Source of the DNA: an uncultured Verrucomicrobiota bacterium
GTDB lineage: Bacteria; Verrucomicrobiota; Kiritimatiellia; RFP12; UBA1067
Reading direction: 5' to 3'
DNA: 9,210 nt
NCBI GenBank assembly: GCA_947305825.1
Contig: CAMZET010000044.1
Location: 1-9,210 of the forward strand
Under the pieces are notes generated by a model, which was not told the origin of the DNA, did not search any database, and worked only from the letters and a program-made list of their open reading frames with translations. This document shows positions 5,459 to 9,210 of the stretch, piece by piece. How positions within the stretch are numbered: the first letter of the stretch is position 1; every line of letters starts with the position of its first letter. Both the position numbers and the translations under genes were made by a program.

Positions 5459-6840
5459 TTGTTTATGCCCCTGGCGGCGGCGCGGCCTTCGCCCATGGCC
5501 AGAATGACCGTCGCCGCGCCGAGGACGATGTCGCCGCCGGCGAAGACGCCCGGCATCGTCGTCATGCGCGAGACTTCGTTCACTATTACATGGCCCTTCG
5601 TGTCGGTCAGTATTTCCGGCGTGGTGGCCGCGATTAGCGGGTTCGCGCCGGAGCCTACCGCGACGATGACGGTATCGACGGGGAACTCGAATTCGCTGCC
5701 TGGTATCGCGACAGGGCTGCGGCGTCCGCTCGCGTCCGGCGCTCCCAACTCGTAGCGCAGGCACTCTATCGAACGCACCCGCTCGTCTTCGTCGCCGAGA
5801 ATGCGCTTGGCGTTCACCAGCGTGTGGAATTTGACGCCTTCTTCCTTGGCGTGGTGGACCTCCTCCGAGCGCGCCGGCATCTCCCTCTCGCTGCGGCGGT
5901 AGATTAGGTGCACTTCCTCCGCGCCGAGCCGGAGCGCCATGCGCGCGGCGTCCATCGCCACGTTGCCGCCGCCGAGGACGGCGACTTTGCGGCCGTGCCA
6001 GAACGGCGTCGCCGCGTGGTCTTCGATGTACGCCTTCATCAAGTTAGCGCGCGTCAGGTATTCGTTGGCGGAAAAGACGCCGATGAGATTTTCGCCTTCG
6101 ATATCCATGAACTTCGGCAGCCCCGCGCCAGTGCCGATGAATATCGCGTCGAAATCTTCCTTCATGTCGCTCAGGCGGCGGGTCTTGCCGACCACGAAAT
6201 CGGTCTCTATCTTCACGCCCATGGAGCGCAGCGTATCTATTTCCTTGGCGACAATGCGCTTCGGGAGGCGGAATTCGGGAATGCCGTAGACGAGTACGCC
6301 GCCCGGCTTGTGGAACGCCTCGAACATGGTGACGTCATGGCCGGCGCGGGCGCAGTCCGCCGCGCACGTGATTGACGCCGGGCCCGAACCGATTACCGCC
6401 ACGCGCTTGCCAGTCGGCGGCGCGCATACAGTTTTCTCCGGTTCCACGTTGTCCGCGCAATATCTTTCGACGCGCCCGATAGCGACGGCGCGCGAGACGT
6501 CGCGCACCATCTTGCCGACTGTGCAGAATTTCTGGCACTGCCGCTCCTGCGGGCAGACGCGGCCGCAGACGGCCGGCAGCAGAGAATCCTTGCGGATGAT
6601 TTGGAGGGCCTTCTTGAAGTTGCCTTCCGCCGCCGCCGAGAGGAATGCCGGGATGTCGATTTTCACGGGGCAGCCGTTGACGCACGGCTTGGCGGTGCAG
6701 TTCAGGCAGCGCGACGCTTCGCGCTTGGCCATCTCGGCGGTGTAGCCGAGGGCGACTTCCTCCATGTTGTGCGCCCGCAGAAGCGGATTCTGCTCGGGCA
6801 TTTCCTGCGGCGGTATCGCCAGTCGTTCCTTCGGTGTCAT
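5440..6840 (-). CDS. gltA: NADPH-dependent glutamate synthase-like flavoprotein, NfnB (large Nfn subunit)
   Basis: 466 residues, the usual size of the large subunit of NADH-dependent ferredoxin:NADP+ oxidoreductase (Nfn), often annotated gltA. The N-terminal domain binds two [4Fe-4S] clusters, with Cys 45, 48, 53 and 57 in the first set and Cys 92, 96, 102 and 106 in the second. It is followed by a FAD-binding fold, GSGPAS (151-156) and FEAFHKPGGVLVYGIPEFRL (173-192). A nested NADPH fold has LGGGNVAMDAAR (289-300) with YRRSEREMPAR (314-324). The FAD end motif is FAGGDIV (433-439). The partner nfnA lies directly upstream. Together they would move electrons between ferredoxin, NADH and NADPH in the cytoplasm. 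Glutamate synthase small subunits share this architecture, but no large glutamate synthase gene is nearby, so Nfn is preferred. The start is fixed by the AGGAGGA site. Confidence 0.93.
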   Translation of the reverse strand: MTPKERLAIPPQEMPEQNPLLRAHNMEEVALGYTAEMAKREASRCLNCTAKPCVNGCPVKIDIPAFLSAAAEGNFKKALQIIRKDSLLPAVCGRVCPQERQCQKFCTVGKMVRDVSRAVAIGRVERYCADNVEPEKTVCAPPTGKRVAVIGSGPASITCAADCARAGHDVTMFEAFHKPGGVLVYGIPEFRLPKRIVAKEIDTLRSMGVKIETDFVVGKTRRLSDMKEDFDAIFIGTGAGLPKFMDIEGENLIGVFSANEYLTRANLMKAYIEDHAATPFWHGRKVAVLGGGNVAMDAARMALRLGAEEVHLIYRRSEREMPARSEEVHHAKEEGVKFHTLVNAKRILGDEDERVRSIECLRYELGAPDASGRRSPVAIPGSEFEFPVDTVIVAVGSGANPLIAATTPEILTDTKGHVIVNEVSRMTTMPGVFAGGDIVLGAATVILAMGEGRAAARGINKWLAKK

Positions 6841-6847
6841 GCTGAAA

Positions 6848-6854
6848 TCCTCCT
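6848..6854 (-). promoter_or_regulatory. Strong ribosome binding site of gltA/nfnB
   Basis: On the minus strand the sequence reads AGGAGGA, seven bases before the ATG at 6840. It is the best Shine-Dalgarno in the window, sits in the 18-base gap between nfnA and gltA, and decides the gltA start. Confidence 0.85.
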
Positions 6855-6858
6855 GAAA

Positions 6859-7707
6859 TTACGAGAAAAGCCCGCTGCGGCACTTGTGGGCGGTCTCTTC
6901 GGCCTTGAACGTGCCGAGTCGCTTGATGAAATTGTCGAAGTCCACTTCGTGCGCGTCGAACTCCGGGCCGTCGACGCAGACGAATTTCGTCTTGCCGCCG
7001 ACGGTGACGCGGCAGCCGCCGCACATCCCCGTGCCGTCTATCATTATCGAGTTGAGCGAGGCGATTGTCTTCACGCCGTATGGTTTCGTCGCGAGCGCGG
7101 CGAATTTCATCATCACGGGCGGGCCGACTATGACGACTTCATCGGGCTTCTCCTCGCGTTCGCAGAATTCCTTGAGCGGCTCGGTGACGAGCCCCTTGCG
7201 CCCGTAGCTGCCGTCGTCGGTGACGATGACGACATCGTCGCAGGCGCGGCGCATTTCGTCTTCCATGATAATCAGCTCTTTGGTGCGCGCGCCCATGATG
7301 GCCGTGACGCGGTTGCCGGCGGCCTTGAACGCCTGTGCTATCGGGTGCGCCGGCGCGACGCCGATTCCGCCGCCGACGACCACCACCCAGCCGGGACGCG
7401 AGCGCGTGCCGTAGCGCGAAATGTCGGTCGGTTTCCCCAGCGGCCCCACCAAATCCGCGATGAAGTCGCCCTCTTTCAGCAGCGAGAGCGCCTTCGTCGA
7501 AACTCCTACGGTCTGGAAGATGATGTCGATTGTGCCGGCTTTCTCGTCGGCGTCGGCTATGGTAAGCGGGATTCTCTCGCCCCATTCCGCGTCGCAGCGG
7601 ACTATGACGAATTGCCCCGCCTTGCGCTCGGCGGCGATGAGAGGCGCGTCGAGCGTCATGCGGAACACGTTTTCCGAAAGTCGCGTCTTTTTCAGTATCC
7701 TAGTCAT
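6859..7707 (-). CDS. nfnA: Ferredoxin:NADP+ reductase-like subunit, NfnA (small Nfn subunit, sulfide dehydrogenase alpha type)
   Basis: 282-residue flavoprotein of the ferredoxin-NADP+ reductase superfamily. The FAD-binding barrel contains ERIPLTI (44-50) and VGPLGKPT (87-94). The NAD-binding domain has VGGGIGVAP (111-119) and TDDGSYGRKG (163-172). The C-terminus carries the [2Fe-2S] binding pattern DGTGMCGGCRV (224-234) with Cys 229 and 232, followed by FVCVDGPEFD with Cys244 (242-251). This ending separates NfnA/sulfide dehydrogenase alpha from the hydrogenase and dihydroorotate dehydrogenase relatives. The ATG at 7707 gives the family's usual N-terminus and has AGAAGG (7713-7718) five bases upstream. 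It is followed at 18 bases by gltA, the usual nfnA-nfnB pair. In characterised Nfn complexes, oxidation of NADPH is split between ferredoxin and NAD+ (flavin-based electron bifurcation) or runs in reverse. Confidence 0.93.
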   Translation of the reverse strand: MTRILKKTRLSENVFRMTLDAPLIAAERKAGQFVIVRCDAEWGERIPLTIADADEKAGTIDIIFQTVGVSTKALSLLKEGDFIADLVGPLGKPTDISRYGTRSRPGWVVVVGGGIGVAPAHPIAQAFKAAGNRVTAIMGARTKELIIMEDEMRRACDDVVIVTDDGSYGRKGLVTEPLKEFCEREEKPDEVVIVGPPVMMKFAALATKPYGVKTIASLNSIMIDGTGMCGGCRVTVGGKTKFVCVDGPEFDAHEVDFDNFIKRLGTFKAEETAHKCRSGLFS

Positions 7708-7712
7708 TCGAA

Positions 7713-7718
7713 CCTTCT
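7713..7718 (-). promoter_or_regulatory. Ribosome binding site of nfnA
   Basis: AGAAGG on the minus strand, five bases before the ATG at 7707, within a purine-rich stretch (7713-7722). It supports the 282-residue start over the longer open frame that runs upstream to 8328. Confidence 0.65.
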
Positions 7719-7739
7719 TCCTGCCGCGCGCGGCGGCAT

Positions 7740-8585
7740 TCAATTCCCAGATTGTTTCCAGATTACGTTCGCGTAGTCGTCGCGCTGAACGGTGCGGCGG
7801 TATTTCACGGCCGGAAGCCCGAACAAAACGGCGTAGAAGGGGGTCGTGCGGCGGATGCCGGCGGTCTTCTCGAGGATTTCCGGCACGGCGTCCTGCACGT
7901 GCTTCAGGAAGCCGCACCAGCAAGTCGCCAGACCCTCTGCCTGCGCGAGCAAATCGAAATAGGCTCCCGCAATCGTCACGTCCTGGATAGGGGTGGTGAC
8001 GCCCGGCGCCGTCTCGTCCGACGAAATTATCACCATGCCAGCGGCTCCGCGGAAGAACATGTCCTCGACGCCTTTGCGCATGCGTATCGCGGGGACGGCG
8101 AGCCAGCGCGGCAGCATATGGTTGCCGTCGCGGTGCTGTTCGATGGCGTGCACGAAGCTTTCGCGGAAAGCGGCCATTGCCTTGCGGTCCGGGAAGCACG
8201 TGAAAGAAAGTGCGCGCGCGTTGCAGCCCGTCGGCGAATTGCCGAGCGCCTTGAAGATGCGTTCGAGCGCGGCTCGGTCTGCGTCGGCGTCCCTGAAGCT
8301 GCGGCACGAGCGGCGCGTCCTGAGCCAATTCTCGACTTCAGCCGCCTTCGGGAGCGCGAGGGCGTCGAGCGGCTGCGAGTCCTCCGGCCGTTTGCCGTCG
8401 AACGCGACCGCCGCTTTCGGGCAGATGGCGAGGCAGTGCTGGCACTTCATGCAGCGCGCCGGCACGGCCATTTCCGGATAGCCGTCCTCGCCCGTCGCTA
8501 GCGCCTTGAAAGCGCAGTCGCGTACGCACGCGCCGCATTTCACGCAGCGTTCGCGGTCGAGCGCGAATATTTCCTTGTCTGCCAT
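7740..8585 (-). CDS. Ferredoxin-domain nitroreductase family protein
   Basis: 281-residue fusion of a bacterial ferredoxin with an FMN-dependent nitroreductase fold. The first about 60 residues carry two complete CxxCxxCxxxC sets: Cys 14, 17, 20 and 24, and Cys 45, 48, 51 and 55, the second followed by Pro, so two [4Fe-4S] clusters are expected. The nitroreductase part begins near residue 84 with RTRRSCRSFRD (89-99), the usual FMN phosphate-binding Arg/Ser segment. It continues with GNSPTGCNARAL (115-126) and the Gly/Trp region GLATCWCGF (218-226). Proteins of this build are common in strict anaerobes and probably pass electrons from ferredoxin to FMN and then to an unknown acceptor. It lies between the polyprenyl synthetase (seven-base gap) and nfnA (32-base gap). 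A weak AGAAAGG lies 12 bases upstream. The native substrate cannot be named from sequence. Confidence 0.92.
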   Translation of the reverse strand: MADKEIFALDRERCVKCGACVRDCAFKALATGEDGYPEMAVPARCMKCQHCLAICPKAAVAFDGKRPEDSQPLDALALPKAAEVENWLRTRRSCRSFRDADADRAALERIFKALGNSPTGCNARALSFTCFPDRKAMAAFRESFVHAIEQHRDGNHMLPRWLAVPAIRMRKGVEDMFFRGAAGMVIISSDETAPGVTTPIQDVTIAGAYFDLLAQAEGLATCWCGFLKHVQDAVPEILEKTAGIRRTTPFYAVLFGLPAVKYRRTVQRDDYANVIWKQSGN

Positions 8586-8592
8586 TGTCGTG

Positions 8593-9210
8593 TCAAACCT
8601 TTCTGCCGACGAGCGAATTGACGAGATTTGCGAGGAACGAAGGGTCGCCGTCGAGGCCGGCGAGCGCGTCTGCCGCCGCTTTCGTGTGGCTGCGCACGAG
8701 ACGCTCCGTCTCTTCGCGCGAATACGGCGAGTCGCCGTCCAGCAGGTCGTCTTCGTATTGGAACGCGAGGCCGAGGTTTTTGCCGTAGGAGGCGAGGGCG
8801 GCGACGGCGGTCTCGCCGGCGCCGGCGGCGAGGCCGCCCATGACGGCCGCCGCGACGAACAGGTCTGCCGTCTTGTGGTCGTAGATGAAGCCGATGTCGG
8901 CTTCGCCCGGGAGTGCCGTTTCGCGCTGCAAGTCCTCCACCTGGCCGGCGACGACGCCGTAGGCGGCCTTGGAGAGCGCGGCGAGCACGGCGGAGGCGTT
9001 GCGCGGCGCCTTCGCGGCGGCGGCGAACGCGAGCGCCTGGAGCGCGTCTCCGGCGAGAACCGCGTTGGCGTGGCCGAATTTCTTCCAGACGGTAGGCTTG
9101 CCGCGCCGCAACTCGTCGTTGTCCATTTCCGGCAAGTCGTCGTGGACGAGCGTGTAGGTATGGAGGAGTTCGATAGCGGCGGCGGCGTGGCGAGCGTCGC
9201 GCCAGTCGCC
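8593..9210 (-). CDS. ispA: Polyprenyl synthetase, farnesyl diphosphate synthase type, 5' end cut by window edge
   Basis: Condenses isopentenyl diphosphate with allylic diphosphates to make the precursor of undecaprenyl carrier lipid and quinones. 205 residues are visible; the N-terminus lies beyond 9210. The frame stays open to the edge and gives ELLHTYTLVHDDLPEMDND, the first Asp-rich motif DDxxxxD (codons at 9124-9141), followed by LRRGKPT. Tyr sits five residues before the first Asp and the motif has the two-residue insertion, the pattern of type II C15 (farnesyl) synthases such as E. coli IspA. Further marks are AGQVEDL, YDHKTADLF and FQYEDDLLD, the second Asp-rich motif. After that motif only about 50 residues remain, and the conserved GKxxGxD...GKxTY segment is missing. 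First visible gene of the minus-strand block. Family assignment is secure; product length is an inference. Confidence 0.92.
   Translation of the reverse strand, partial: GDWRDARHAAAAIELLHTYTLVHDDLPEMDNDELRRGKPTVWKKFGHANAVLAGDALQALAFAAAAKAPRNASAVLAALSKAAYGVVAGQVEDLQRETALPGEADIGFIYDHKTADLFVAAAVMGGLAAGAGETAVAALASYGKNLGLAFQYEDDLLDGDSPYSREETERLVRSHTKAAADALAGLDGDPSFLANLVNSLVGRKV

Larger units (their letters stand above)
3034..9210 (-). other. Predicted seven-gene operon (ispA to murI-SDR)
   Basis: Seven minus-strand genes follow one another with gaps of 7, 32, 18, -19, -4 and 8 bases. Two junctions overlap (gltA/acetyltransferase by 19 bases, acetyltransferase/protease as ATGA). I see no terminator or convincing promoter between them, so one transcript entering from beyond the right edge is the simplest reading. 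The promoter is outside the window. Confidence 0.75.

Noticed and set aside
5440..6840. Glutamate synthase small subunit (GltD) reading
   Set aside because: Same fold, but no large glutamate synthase gene is adjacent, and the neighbour is an NfnA with the typical [2Fe-2S] ending.
6601..7776. 391-codon open frame on the plus strand
   Set aside because: It lies antisense to gltA and nfnA, whose motifs are unmistakable. Its composition (His, Arg, Val, Asp-rich) is what GC-rich antisense frames give, and it matches no family I know.

Overview
This is a GC-rich, gene-dense bacterial chromosomal window with no mobile element, tRNA, rRNA or CRISPR array that I can see. It holds ten protein genes in two convergent blocks and no gap longer than about 75 bases. 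An anaerobic member of the PVC group (Kiritimatiellota/Lentisphaerota/Verrucomicrobiota type) would fit. The reasons are the ferredoxin-linked redox enzymes, a CPBP protease of the kind that accompanies PEP-CTERM/exosortase systems, and an S2 protein with a long Ala/Lys/Pro tail. That taxonomic guess is an inference and only moderately secure.

Plus strand, 1-3014: the 3' part of rpsB (ribosomal protein S2, cut by the left edge), then tsf (elongation factor Ts), then a clear intrinsic terminator at 1758-1796. A compact MurC-type Mur ligase begins only nine bases after the terminator T-run and has no visible Shine-Dalgarno sequence.

Minus strand, 9210 down to 3034: a tightly packed seven-gene block that looks like one operon. 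In transcription order it holds a type II farnesyl diphosphate synthase-like polyprenyl synthetase (cut by the right edge), a 2x[4Fe-4S] ferredoxin/nitroreductase protein, the two subunits of an Nfn-type ferredoxin:NADP+ oxidoreductase (nfnA, then gltA/nfnB), and an ArgA-like GNAT acetyltransferase. Last come a CPBP/CAAX-type membrane protease and a fusion of glutamate racemase (MurI) with a pteridine-reductase-like short-chain dehydrogenase. Spacings run from a 19-base overlap to a 32-base gap, with strong ribosome binding sites for tsf, nfnA and gltA.

The genes fall into three themes: translation (rpsB-tsf), electron transfer among NAD(P)H, ferredoxin and flavin (nitroreductase and NfnAB), and envelope precursors (farnesyl diphosphate for undecaprenyl carrier, D-glutamate from MurI, the Mur ligase). 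I see no wholly new system. The unusual points are the MurI-SDR fusion, the shortened Mur ligase with a variant P-loop, the polyprenyl synthetase missing a conserved C-terminal segment, and the terminator set directly before the Mur ligase start codon.
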